DNA of 64,000 nt. It comes from Exobasidium rhododendri. Its lineage: Eukaryota; Basidiomycota; Exobasidiomycetes; Exobasidiales; Exobasidiaceae. The notes under the pieces are model-generated. The model saw only the letters and a list, made by a program, of their open reading frames with translations, was not told the DNA's origin and did not search any database. Below, one piece after another: positions 40,063 through 49,249 of the stretch. The first letter of the stretch is position 1; every line of letters begins with the position of its first letter. Location of the stretch: assembly GCA_026210745.1 (NCBI GenBank), contig CP110631.1, positions 3,720,001 to 3,784,000 on the forward strand, in the 5' to 3' direction. Made by a program: the position numbers and the translations under genes.

Positions 40063-42389
40063 TCAGCTGTGATCGTGCTCATGATCTTGGTGGATTTCTG
40101 CACCCTCGTCTCCTCTTTGCTTTGCTTGCTCCCGAATAAAGACGGACTGCTCTTCTCGTGCTTTACGGCTGTCGAGTGGTAAGAGTAGAATGAAGCCAAG
40201 GACGGACATGGCAAGAAGGAAGTAGAACGGCGAGCTTGCATTGCCGGTGTCGTCCGATATGGCACTGGAGGAAGAAGCAAGGTCATCACTGTCAATATTG
40301 TGGCTTGCAGGGACAGAGCGAATTTTCCGACGCTCACCTGCTGACGAATGGCCCAATGAATGCTATTGTTTCGTAAGCGGGAGAGAGAGAAGAGGGGAGG
40401 AAGAGGAGAAGGAGGAGGAGGAGGAGGAGGAGGAGGAGGAGGAGGAGGAGGAGGAGGAGGAGGAGAATGGAAAAGTGGTCAGGGTCAGTTCTACGCATAT
40501 CTCGTACTCTTCGCCTTCAGGTAGCACGCACAACTTGTCCTGCCTACCAAATTGAGCAGACTGAAGAATTGAAATTCATACCCTTTTGGAGCAGCTTCTG
40601 AGATTCCAGTCTGTGACACGGCATACCACGGACAAACAAAGAGACCGTACAGCGCTTGATACAGATAAGCTTCATACACGTTGTGAAAGCCGAATTTCTG
40701 CGTGAAGATGCCGATGAGACCCCAGACCTGAAGTAAGATGATGAAGAAAGAAACGCCCAGGAGCATCGTCTTTGTTTGAAGAGCAAATTTTTTTTGGATG
40801 AGCCAGAAGACGTAGATTCCAACTGCTTGAGCGGCGATTCCAACAATGAGTAGAATGTTAAAAGTTGTCGAGCTGAAGGAGATTAGCTGATTCTGAACAG
40901 TCGAGATTACTGTGACGGAGGTATTCAATGCATCGCCCATGACAAAACTGGCAAGGAATATGTGCAACACACTCAGTGTCAAGAAGAGAAGACGACTTCC
41001 AGCACGACACAATCCAACTCACTAGAAGCACAGATACAGGAGACTCTGCTTCAGCTTCCAAATCTTCTTTGCGGTGCTGACGGCCATGATGATACCGGCA
41101 GTAAAGTAGTTGGTGCCTGGCGGTAGCCTTTGACCAGGTCGATGTTTCTCACATACAAACCAAGGAAGAGCCACCAAGATCCAGATCCCAGCGGAGAAGG
41201 CAGTAGCAGCGCTGATAGCTCGCGTATTGGAAGCGACGTCGCGATCTGCGTGGATGCCGTACAACATGCCTTGGATGACGGCCAAGATAATCAGCTCTCC
41301 ACATGATGAGACAGTAAAGGCAATCTGGGCACGGGTGAGGAGCAGAGAGACAAGAGGCCTTAGCCAGAGCAGAGTTGCGCATTATATTCGACACTCTGGA
41401 CGACTCACGTTGGCCACTCGATTTCGCGTGAGGACGTCTAAAAGATGGTGCGCTTCTGGCGTCGTCTCTGGTGGGGTCATCTCCAACTTCTCCTTGCTGT
41501 CTCGGACTTCAGGAAGATTTCGAGCTAGACCTGGGAAAGCTGCCGTCCAGAATGTCAAACTCGTCTGATAGCCGACCAAGCCCACGATATACAACCCAAT
41601 GCCAGTCTGCCATTGCCCAGGGTCGGTCACTCCCAGCCAAGCAAAAGAGATGGCGATGGTGATGACCGTTGCAACAATCAAGATATAAGGTCGCCATCTG
41701 CCAAAGTCGGCAAAGGTGCCCAAGACCAGGAAGAGGAAGGCCTGTAGTGCAAACGAGATGCCGTCTAAGAGAGCGCACAGAATGGGGGCAAACAGAGTCA
41801 GACTACTTTCAGACAGGATCTTCTTCTCAGAAACAAGGCAGACGAACTGGACAGCAACACAATCGATTCGACTGTTCGGTCAGACCCAGACCAGTATAGT
41901 CGACACACCGCTTGACCCTCTGCACCACAGTTTCCGTTACTAGCATTGCTCGCAGCTTGACTGAGAAGATTTTGTAGTCTGATGCATAATCGATCGGTGA
42001 GTCGATAAGTTCTCACGCATTACTTCTTCTCCTACGACACCTCGACCAACATTGAACGACTCACTGTGAAGGGGCAAAGTTAAATGGACCTAGAGTGGAA
42101 AAGTGTAAGCTTTTCTTCGTCGTCACTTTTTTTACCGACTTCGCTTCTACTCATGACCAAAGTCCTCACCTAGCCCTGAATTGCCGATGTAGTAGGAATA
42201 GTAGCTCCACAATTCTCTTCGAGTCGTGGTGTACTTTGCATCATTGCCCTCCTTATCTTCTGCACTCGTCAGTAGAGCATTTGCAAATGTCTCGTCAGAC
42301 GACAAGCTGCCCTCTTCGTACTCGGGGACTGATTTTGAGTCACTCTTCTTGGTTTCGACCTCGGGCTCTGCTTCAATCGGGGATGACAT
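40063..42389 (-). CDS. ATG22-like vacuolar amino-acid effluxer (MFS)
   Basis: Proposed exons, 5' to 3': 42389-42170, 42089-42065, 41978-41848, 41764-41409, 41324-41023, 40947-40535, 40362-40338 and 40264-40063 (557 residues). Junctions are anchored by the Atg22 family pattern: YYIGNSGLG|PFNFAPSQ|LQNLLSQAAS, then VLLS|NGISFALQAFLFLV, CFY|FVMGDALNTSVTVI and FIGPFVSS|AISDDTG. About twelve hydrophobic segments are present. Yeast Atg22 returns amino acids from the vacuole to the cytosol after autophagic breakdown; this is the multi-copy fungal 'Atg22-like' family, so the exact substrate is inferred. Two donors are weak (GTTCGT, GTTGTG), and two exons are only 25 nt. The 172-nt intron 6 holds an 18-unit GGA repeat. 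The tail is His/Asp/Glu-rich. A Harbinger element sits 237 bp upstream of the start. Confidence 0.82.
40411..40464. repeat. (GGA)n microsatellite inside an ATG22-like intron
   Basis: Eighteen perfect GGA units (CTC-rich on the coding strand, so it doubles as the polypyrimidine stretch of the intron). Confidence 0.9.
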
Positions 42390-42622
42390 GATGGGACAGT
42401 GCGGACGCTCAAGAAGGCCTGCTTTCAAAGTGACATGCTCTAGGAAGATTCACTCATTATTAAAGGCCGTATCTCTGTATTAAGTAATCATGGCTCTTCT
42501 TTACGACGGTCTTAGATGCAGAGTGATAGATCGGCGAGCGGGCCAAAGCGATATTCTAATCATCTTCTTCACTGTGTGCATGCATAGTGTATTGGGTGTA
42601 CTAGCGTGGAGTATTCAGATAC
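42390..42622. promoter_or_regulatory. ATG22-like promoter remnant left of the transposon
   Basis: About 230 bp between the ATG22-like start and the transposon; the rest of the original upstream region now lies beyond the insertion, from 45928. No specific site identified. Confidence 0.4.
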
Positions 42623-42625
42623 AGT

Positions 42626-42638
42626 AGGGGGTTTCACG
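42626..42638 (+). repeat. Left terminal inverted repeat of the Harbinger element
   Basis: AGGGGGTTTCACG, perfectly complementary to 45915-45927. After 13 bp the two ends diverge but share a CGTT-containing continuation with a small offset. Confidence 0.85.
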
Positions 42639-43238
42639 CGTTTGTAACCCGAAACGTGAATTGCAGATAATTGCTTTTAAATTTGAACACCCCCACCGAT
42701 CTCACTTTTTAACTTTGTACAACCATCACCACACCTGGTAAGTGGTAAAAGCTGGCTGACTGTTGTCCTGAGCCTTTTGGGTTAGCTAGAGAGCTTGGGA
42801 AGGGTGGAGGGGGTGTCTGGGAGACAGCTGCCGGGTCCCATTGCCACCTTGGCTCCCTAAAGCTGGCCCAAGAGGTAAAGGGCAACTATTGGCTGGCCGA
42901 TGGGAGGTGCCAGGAATATGGGAGGTCATGCCCTTTTTTTTGACAATAGTACTTCTTGCACCAATTCTAGAGACACGTTACCTATACATAGTTTCTTCAT
43001 TTCTACACCTTCCTCATAGCCATCAGCCTGTTCTCTGACTCTCTAGTAAGTACAAAGCAGACGCAGCAGAGCATCACGCTCACTGCACCTTCTGTTAGTG
43101 CCACGCCACAGTTACCGCCAAATTCAGATCAATGAAGCGTGTGCCTTCATCACAGATTTTGCAACAGGGATATCTCTTATCCAGCTTGGTGAGAGCATTG
43201 CCAGCATTGGCTCAGCGTCTAGCTCAGAAGAAGTGTTG

Positions 43239-44573
43239 ATGCTGGCTTTGGAAACTCTTGTACAAGAATTATCAAATCTGGAATCTCAACGATACCTTGC
43301 ACCACGCATCTGTGTTCCTAAACACAGATGTATGATTGATGAATTAAATTACTGGGCAGCATACAATCATCAACGCTTCCGAGGCTTTGCTAGAATGCAA
43401 CCCCAAGCCTTTGATACCCTTGCAAACCAACTCAAGTCAACAGTATCATTCTCAAGGCTTCCAAGGTGCACCATAGCTAACGTGAGAGAGCAATTGGCAG
43501 TTGCTCTTTATTGTCTTGGACGGTCAGGCAATGCAGCAGGCGTGCGGGATGTAGGTCATGCATGCGGATGTTCAGAGGGTTCTGTGCACAATTGGACACA
43601 GACTGTTGTAGAAGGTCTGAATGAGCTTGCAGCGTCAACAGTGGTATGGGCAAATGAAGAGGAACGCAATGCAGCAAGAGACTGGGTGATCAGAAAGAGC
43701 GGCGTGGAGGAATGGGGTAGCGGTTGGGCCGTTGTAGATGGTACACACATCAATCTTGCCTGGAAGCCCAATAGAAACCATCGAGAATACTTCAATTACA
43801 AAGGAAAGTATAGTATGAATGTTCAACTTGTGATGCTACCACACTCTATGAGGATCATTGAGTGTGTTATAGGATTTCCTGGATCTGCTCAAGATTCTCG
43901 TGTATGGGCTGGAGGTAGTAGAGTCTTGAGAGAGCCACATCTCTTTCTAGACAAGGGAGAATTTATTTGGACGGATGGTGGTTATGGCTATAGCCCTTTT
44001 ACTGTTGGTGTCTATAGCCACATACGTTCAGAGGCAGTGCATGATCTGAGACAATTCAACTATTATCAATCACTTATACGTGGTAGAGCAGAGCACAGCA
44101 TATCTTACCTCAAACAGCGCTTTCAAGCACTTAAGAGCTATAGAGGAAATATGTACCGGCTGGTGGATGAGATGATGGTATCAAAGGTGATAATGGCTTG
44201 TATTGTTGCACACACCATTGCTTCAACGTATGATCAGAGCAAAGATGTAGCGCAATGGCTTGTAGATGGTCAAGCTATTTCAAATTTAGATGATGCACTG
44301 AACAATGTTGAAACAACTCAAACAACAAGCTTTAGCACAAGCGATACACAACTATTATTGCGTCAGAGAGCAAAGCGGCAGCATGATTTCAAGAGATCAC
44401 AAGAAAATGAATTGATACAGCTAGGAGAGCGCAAAGTAGACCGTCTACGCAAAGATAGGGCATTGGACCTGCGCGAGAAGATGCATGCAAGCTTGTTTAG
44501 GGCTTTAGATCTCACTTTTGTAGACACAGATGCTGATTCACGTAGAAAAGAGGCAGCAAGAAGAGGTCTCTAG
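43239..44573 (+). CDS. Harbinger transposase (DDE superfamily nuclease)
   Basis: 444 residues from the first in-frame ATG at 43239. The frame is open back to 43098 without an ATG, so an upstream exon or an alternative start is possible. An N-terminal helical region (NHQRFRGFARMQPQAFDTL, CTIANVREQLAVALYCLGRS, GCSEGSVHNWTQTV, an HTH-like segment) precedes the nuclease. The DDE triad appears complete: D in WAVVDGTHI, D in FIWTDGGYGY and E in RGRAEHSISYLKQRF. Between them lie NYKGKYSMNVQLV and GFPGSAQDSRVW, typical of DDE_4 transposases. The C-terminus is a charged helix (RQRAKRQHDFKRSQENELIQ). It would cut and paste the element together with the Myb-like partner. Its stop overlaps that of the convergent gene in a shared CTAG. 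Confidence 0.9.
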   Translation: MLALETLVQELSNLESQRYLAPRICVPKHRCMIDELNYWAAYNHQRFRGFARMQPQAFDTLANQLKSTVSFSRLPRCTIANVREQLAVALYCLGRSGNAAGVRDVGHACGCSEGSVHNWTQTVVEGLNELAASTVVWANEEERNAARDWVIRKSGVEEWGSGWAVVDGTHINLAWKPNRNHREYFNYKGKYSMNVQLVMLPHSMRIIECVIGFPGSAQDSRVWAGGSRVLREPHLFLDKGEFIWTDGGYGYSPFTVGVYSHIRSEAVHDLRQFNYYQSLIRGRAEHSISYLKQRFQALKSYRGNMYRLVDEMMVSKVIMACIVAHTIASTYDQSKDVAQWLVDGQAISNLDDALNNVETTQTTSFSTSDTQLLLRQRAKRQHDFKRSQENELIQLGERKVDRLRKDRALDLREKMHASLFRALDLTFVDTDADSRRKEAARRGL

Positions 44574-45709
44574 ACAGGATGTTCAGGGATTCTCCCGATA
44601 GATCTTTGTATCAAGGCAAGCAGTGCCTCCATGTAGCGTTCCTGTGCTGCTCTTGCACTTTCTCGCTCTTTGTCCATCTTTTCTCTTTCACGCTCTATTG
44701 CACGCCTCTCTTCCAATTTGTCCTCATGTTCCAATTCCAGCTTTTTCTTTTCAAGCTCAATGTCAAGTTCCCTTCTGCGTGTTATTTGTTCCTCAATGCT
44801 TGCTCTCTGAGTATATGACCCGCTGACAACATCTTGAACAGACTGCGTCATCATGTCCCGCACCATATCTGGCTGGGTTCTTCTCTGTATTGAAACTTCT
44901 CTCCGCTTGCGTTTCTGCCTTGACATGGGTGTGTTGTCCAGATCTCTCTCAGCATATGTTGCAGAGTCTGATTGCGTTGGCTGCAATGAGGTAGGTGTGG
45001 ATGAAACTTGCGGCATCAAAGGATCACTTGCAGACGCTGTCACAGAACTTCCTAAGCTAGGAATTCCCCGTCCATTCCTAGCCTGACTACTGGGAAATCC
45101 TTGATCTGCGTCTTCATCACTGCTGTCCAGGCTTAGGCTCCAGCCTGTCTGTTGAGATGTACTCCCGGCTGCATGGGGTGTTTCAGGATCAGGCAAATGA
45201 AGCCCCGTGTCATTAGTGCCATTGTCGGCCTCTTGCATCTGAGAGAAATCATTGTCTAGGTCCATATTATATCCACTGCTGGTGAGAACCTGAACTGGCT
45301 CAACGTCAGGTCTATCAATAGCCATTGCATGCCATTTCTCCCACCATGGAACACGGATGAGAAGTTCTTCACGCTGTGTCTTGAGGCTTGAGCCAGAACG
45401 TAATTCTTCCAACAGTTTACCTTGACCAGTCTGTGTCATCTTGTCCCTCTCTTTCCTATATATATCATGCAATGCTTTGATCTTTGCTCTGATACGGGAA
45501 TCATCTGCTGGCTTATCATCTGGCCAAATATAAAGATAGACATGTCGCAAGAGGGAGGCTTTATTTATCTTTCCATTGTCTTGGCCTGGGGGTACCCGGC
45601 CAGGTAATAGAGCATACTGATAGCGTGGTTGCTGATAGAGGTAGTCAACAAGTTTCTCTACATCTGAGTCCTTCCATGCCATATGTGCTCGGCGTCGAGG
45701 GCTTCTCAT
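44570..45709 (-). CDS. Harbinger-encoded Myb/SANT-like DNA-binding protein
   Basis: 379 residues, single exon, ATG at 45709. The N-terminal ~130 residues form a Myb/SANT-like module (AWKDSDVEKLVDYLYQQP, WPDDKPADDSRIRAKIKALH, VPWWEKWHAMA) of the kind found in the second ORF of PIF/Harbinger elements, where it binds the transposon ends and helps the nuclease reach the nucleus. A Ser/Asp-rich linker, a basic patch (RQKRKRREVSIQRR) and a long Glu/Arg/Lys coiled coil at about residues 300-365 (RRELDIELEKKKLELEHED) follow. The coiled coil may pair with the charged helix of the transposase; that is inference. The two genes meet tail to tail. Confidence 0.85.
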   Translation of the reverse strand: MRSPRRRAHMAWKDSDVEKLVDYLYQQPRYQYALLPGRVPPGQDNGKINKASLLRHVYLYIWPDDKPADDSRIRAKIKALHDIYRKERDKMTQTGQGKLLEELRSGSSLKTQREELLIRVPWWEKWHAMAIDRPDVEPVQVLTSSGYNMDLDNDFSQMQEADNGTNDTGLHLPDPETPHAAGSTSQQTGWSLSLDSSDEDADQGFPSSQARNGRGIPSLGSSVTASASDPLMPQVSSTPTSLQPTQSDSATYAERDLDNTPMSRQKRKRREVSIQRRTQPDMVRDMMTQSVQDVVSGSYTQRASIEEQITRRRELDIELEKKKLELEHEDKLEERRAIEREREKMDKERESARAAQERYMEALLALIQRSIGRIPEHPV

Positions 45710-45760
45710 GTTGTTGTGCTAAATTACAGCTGCGCACAAAGTAATTTCAGAAATCAAGAC

Positions 45761-45909
45761 TTCATGAATTTGCAAAGCAGCTCTTGAGGCTGTATTCTCA
45801 TTCCTGTATTTTCATTCATGAATACGTCACATGTGACTGACAAATTAACAACTCTCAGTCAGAATATCCCATTCGTGTATTCTCATTCATGAATGGATCA
45901 ATTCATGAA
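45761..45909. repeat. Four TTCATGAA subterminal palindromes, right end of Harbinger
   Basis: Copies at 45761-45768, 45815-45822, 45886-45893 and 45902-45909. The last three lie in related contexts (CATTCATGAAT or AATTCATGAAC). I find none in the left subterminal region, so the two ends are asymmetric. They are candidate binding sites for the Myb-like protein. Confidence 0.75.
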
Positions 45910-45914
45910 CGCGT

Positions 45915-45927
45915 CGTGAAACCCCCT
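45915..45927 (-). repeat. Right terminal inverted repeat of the Harbinger element
   Basis: Exact complement of 42626-42638; followed by AGT at 45928-45930, matching the AGT before the left end. Confidence 0.85.
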
Positions 45928-46127
45928 AGTAGTATTCTTTAAGGGAAAGCCGCACGCATGGCTCGCTTTGAAGTGCTTCCGTGACTTTAGCTACAGATCT
46001 TCCGGAGGCCGAATTAAGCTCAAATCACAGCAACGTCTTTCCGCCCACGAACCCATCCCCCATTAGGCGATCCTTCTCTTACCTCCGGCTCCACAGGGCT
46101 TGACCGCCGCACCTGAGCCAGCCAGAC

Positions 46128-47139
46128 ATGAGCTCGAATGAGGGGGCAGGGCCAAAAGCGGTCGCTAAGCCAGGCAAGACATCCTCGGCCAAATTTGCAG
46201 AAGCTGATGCGCTGTATGCCAGTCAGATGGAGACGTTGTCGATGAAGGAGAAATCCTTGCGTGGACTCCCTTACCTTGCTAGCGATCCTGCTTTGGTAGA
46301 GGCAAGAACTAGAAACAGGCTCCTGCTTCGGGAGTACAATAGCAGCACAAGCGGACCAGCGCACGAGGACGAAAAGGGAGCAAATGATCTGACAAATGAA
46401 AATAGGCGACGATTGCTTGGAGAAATCTTTCGCATACCGGCAGAGGCAGCACAGCGGGTCTTCGTTGAGCCACCTTTCTGGTGGTGAGCATAGAGATGTT
46501 CACAGCCAAGGTTCTTCTTTTCGCTCAGCTCATACTGACCATAGGGTGCTTTTTGCCTTTGACAGTGACTTCGGGCATAACATCAAGCTAGAAGGCGACT
46601 TTTACTGCAACTTCAATACGACCATCCTCGACTGTGCGGAAGTTCGCATAGGCCATGGAGTGCTGTTTGGTCCCAATGTCCACATATACGCTGCAACACA
46701 CTCAGTATCTGTTGCCGAGAGAGAACAGGGTTACGAGAGAGCCCTCTCTGTCTCTATCGGCAGGAATTCATGGATGTGAGTCGACACGATCAGAGTGAAG
46801 TAAGGATAATCCGACTGCTGAAGCGGCATTCGATTCTATCTTTCCCCGCAGAGGAGGAAACGTGACCATCATGTGAGTAGGAGGAGGGGGTGGTGGTGGT
46901 GCAGTGCTGAGCAAGGACATGCCAGCGGCTTGAAGTGGAGCGCTTACCCTCTTGGTACTCTACTATCTAGGGCTGGGGTGCAGATTGGAGAGGGTTGCAC
47001 TATCGGAGCTGGCAGTATAGTGACCCGAGATATACCAGCTTGGTCTGTTGCAGTAGGAAATCCGGCCCGCATAGTGAAGGTGCTGGAGGAGAGTGAGAGG
47101 GGAAATCAAGACGGGAAGAGTAAAATGGTGCCATTCTAG
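46128..47139 (+). CDS. Maltose/galactoside-type sugar O-acetyltransferase (LacA/NodL family)
   Basis: Proposed exons are 46128-46483, 46566-46775, 46852-46872 and 46971-47139 (251 residues). Splicing joins [32 protein letters not shown] and [16 protein letters not shown]. The enzyme moves an acetyl group from acetyl-CoA to a sugar hydroxyl. The N-terminal mac (maltose-acetyltransferase) region includes [20 protein letters not shown]. The rest is a left-handed beta helix of hexapeptide repeats ([38 protein letters not shown]). The likely catalytic His is in [11 protein letters not shown]. The C-terminus ends with a short charged tail. Exon 3 encodes seven residues only. No signal peptide, so probably cytosolic; natural substrate unknown. 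Confidence 0.9.
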
Positions 47140-47719
47140 TGTAGTGTGAAAGCGAAAGGCTCACACTATCCGTCATGTTCATGTGATTGCGCACCCTCCC
47201 GAGTGATATCTTCTGAAGTGCCCCAAGTGCCTCTGCGCATGTGATCGATACACTCTCAGCTCGAGACAATTCTCAGCTTCATGGAGAGGTCAATCGTGGC
47301 CGCGGGCTTTCATAAGCAGTCAATGTGTGACATGGAGAGTTTTTCCACAAGATTGCATACTTGCGCTTTCTGGATACAACTTCTGTGCCATTTTGTGTAA
47401 AGAAAGAATGAATGCGCAGTCCTGTCGGAATGAATGCGCTTATGCTGTCCCAATATACAATGAAAGGTTCCCTTCAGAGCCAAGTACATACGACTGACAC
47501 CATTGCTAGTATCAGGAAAAACGAGTAGTACTTCAAGTGACGAAGACTACAAAATATGAGTGGGACTTCACAGCGAGCTCCACGAACGTCGAACGATAAG
47601 GCCGGCGGATAGGAGGAGGTGATGTAGTTTCCCTCCATCCCTGGCGACGGGTGACCATAATTAGTACAAAAGTGTGAGCGATACCTAATTTCTAGAAGAA
47701 TTTTCCTCTTCAAAAAAAT
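47140..47719. other. Intergenic region acetyltransferase / tRNA-Lys copy 2
   Basis: 580 bp with no convincing ORF. It carries the upstream region of the tRNA gene. The sequence flanking this tRNA copy shows no extended similarity to the flanks of copy 1. Confidence 0.5.
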
Positions 47720-47839
47720 GCCTGCGTAACTCAATCGGTAGAGTGTCAGACTCTTATTAAAGCAGTCTCTTCGCCTTTCGAAGCCATACCTGATAGTTCG
47801 CAAATCTGAAAGTTGCGGGTTCGAGCCCCGCCGTGGGTT
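47720..47839 (+). tRNA. tRNA-Lys (anticodon CTT), intron-containing, copy 2
   Basis: Identical over all 120 nt to 21027-21146, including the 47-nt intron (47757-47803) after position 37. Cloverleaf, A and B boxes and anticodon CTT as in copy 1. A T8 run follows. Confidence 0.95.
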
Positions 47840-47842
47840 AAA

Positions 47843-47850
47843 TTTTTTTT
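47843..47850 (+). terminator. RNA polymerase III terminator of tRNA-Lys copy 2
   Basis: Run of eight T residues three bases after the tRNA end. Confidence 0.85.
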
Positions 47851-49249
47851 CTCTATTTTACTCAGAGCTTCTTCGCCTTGCGTTAGTGATCACTCCGTAA
47901 TGATTCCCAAAGGCACTGATATTGATGGTCATGGATTTGCTACCAGCTGTGCTTTGTGCTTTACGAAGTGGACAATACTGCTGTTGCTTGATTTAATGCT
48001 TTCGACGACGTCCCAAGAGCTGCTCGCTCTCACTCCCTTGGCTACAGTGTCCACTGAGGTAGCGTGCGCGTTAAACATGAACGGAAAAAGCTTGGGTGGA
48101 ACATTTAGTCATCCCCAGGTGCTCGAGATCAAGACTCGTCATGTATCATTTGTTCTCCCTTTGGCACATTCATGGAAGTCCCATCGTATGGACCATATTC
48201 TGGAGTGTTTAGCTTTGACAGGTTCTGCACGCATCCGATTGCGACATTCCCCCAAGCAGCCTTTGTCCTCGATCCCTCTTCCGGTCTTCTGCCCCGCAAC
48301 CCCCTCCCCTCCCCACAGTCCAAGAACGACCACACACGTAAATAGACTTCAAATCCTTGCAAGGCCATGCCAGGCTGCACATCGGAAGCGACGCCGAGTT
48401 TCCGAATTGCTCACCTGGCCCCCAAAAGCAAGCATGTCGAAGAGGAAGCAGTAAAGCAACACTTTCTTCTCAACACCCTCTTTTCCTTGCCCTGTGCTCC
48501 GGATCAGGTGAGATGGTCCTGTAAGGGGGACCTCCTATAGTAGTACGTCAAGGCCATCTCGCACCTCGAGGATACTAGCTACAATGCCACACAGTAAAGA
48601 CCACAATGCTTGTGACGCTGAGTGTGAACTTTATATGCGGCGGATTATACATCTGCGGCTATCTACACGAGCGATCATGTGCCCTTGCAAACAGTAGCGC
48701 AGTGTCTCCTAATGCGCAAGTTGCCGCATCTGTTACACAATCATCGACATGCACACTGTTTGCTGTTCTGCAGAGCTGCAGTGTCATGTCGGAAAGAAAG
48801 GAGATAAATATGTATGAAAAAAGGTTTTCTTGACATGTTGATGAACACAAACTTAAATATCTCCACATGGCCCGATTGTTTCACTTTGGTGCACTAGCAC
48901 TAGATCACTCTCGTCGAAGTAAATAGAAAAATTCCCCATTGTGATGCTAAGTTGGAAGTGCAGAAATCGCGATTCGCAGTGCATGATCTTTGTCGCCGGG
49001 ATCAGGAGACAAGCATTGGTATCATTCCCCATGATCGGGCTTTTGCATCTTCTTAAGGAAGACAACCTCTTGCCCCTCTCTTTCTCCTCTTCAAAGCAGC
49101 CCAGCACAACCCTCGTCCTTTGATTGCTCTGCTGAGCACTATATCATCTGCTTTCCTGCTTAAATCGTGAGCATTTATCCCTTTCTCCTACGCCACTCGT
49201 GTCAACGGCCGATCAGTGATCTTCGCGCCGACGGTGGTATGCAGTAGAT
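47851..49249. other. 1.4-kb intergenic region tRNA-Lys / Zn2Cys6 regulator
   Basis: A 184-codon ATG-initiated ORF (47900-48454, plus) is present but has no recognisable domain and a Pro/His/Arg-rich end, so I do not call it a gene. The rest, including A/T-rich stretches near 48820-48960, shows nothing I recognise. Confidence 0.4.

Larger units (their letters stand above)
42626..45927. mobile_element. PIF/Harbinger-type DNA transposon, apparently intact
   Basis: 3302 bp bounded by a 13-bp perfect terminal inverted repeat (AGGGGGTTTCACG at 42626-42638 and its complement at 45915-45927). The flanks carry AGT on both sides (42623-42625 and 45928-45930), a candidate 3-bp target duplication, the length expected for Harbinger. 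It carries the two genes usual for the superfamily: a DDE nuclease (plus strand) and a Myb/SANT-like DNA-binding protein (minus strand), convergent. Both frames are open without stops. The right end has four TTCATGAA palindromes. Lower GC content than the surrounding genes supports a mobile origin. It splits the ATG22-like/acetyltransferase intergenic region without breaking a gene. Confidence 0.9.

Noticed and set aside
40411-40464. Acidic coding repeat from the GGA run
   Set aside because: The run lies inside an ATG22-like intron on the opposite strand; the Glu-rich plus-strand ORF through it has no other support.
42621-42628. Alternative Harbinger borders giving a TA or GTA duplication
   Set aside because: With TIRs starting at GGGGG or TAGGGGG the flanking triplets do not match; only the border at 42626/45927 gives equal AGT repeats. 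Still to be confirmed with an empty site.
47900-48454. 184-codon plus-strand ORF after tRNA-Lys copy 2
   Set aside because: No domain, no homology I recognise, and a low-complexity Pro/His/Arg-rich end; an apparent longer version begins inside the tRNA at a non-ATG codon.
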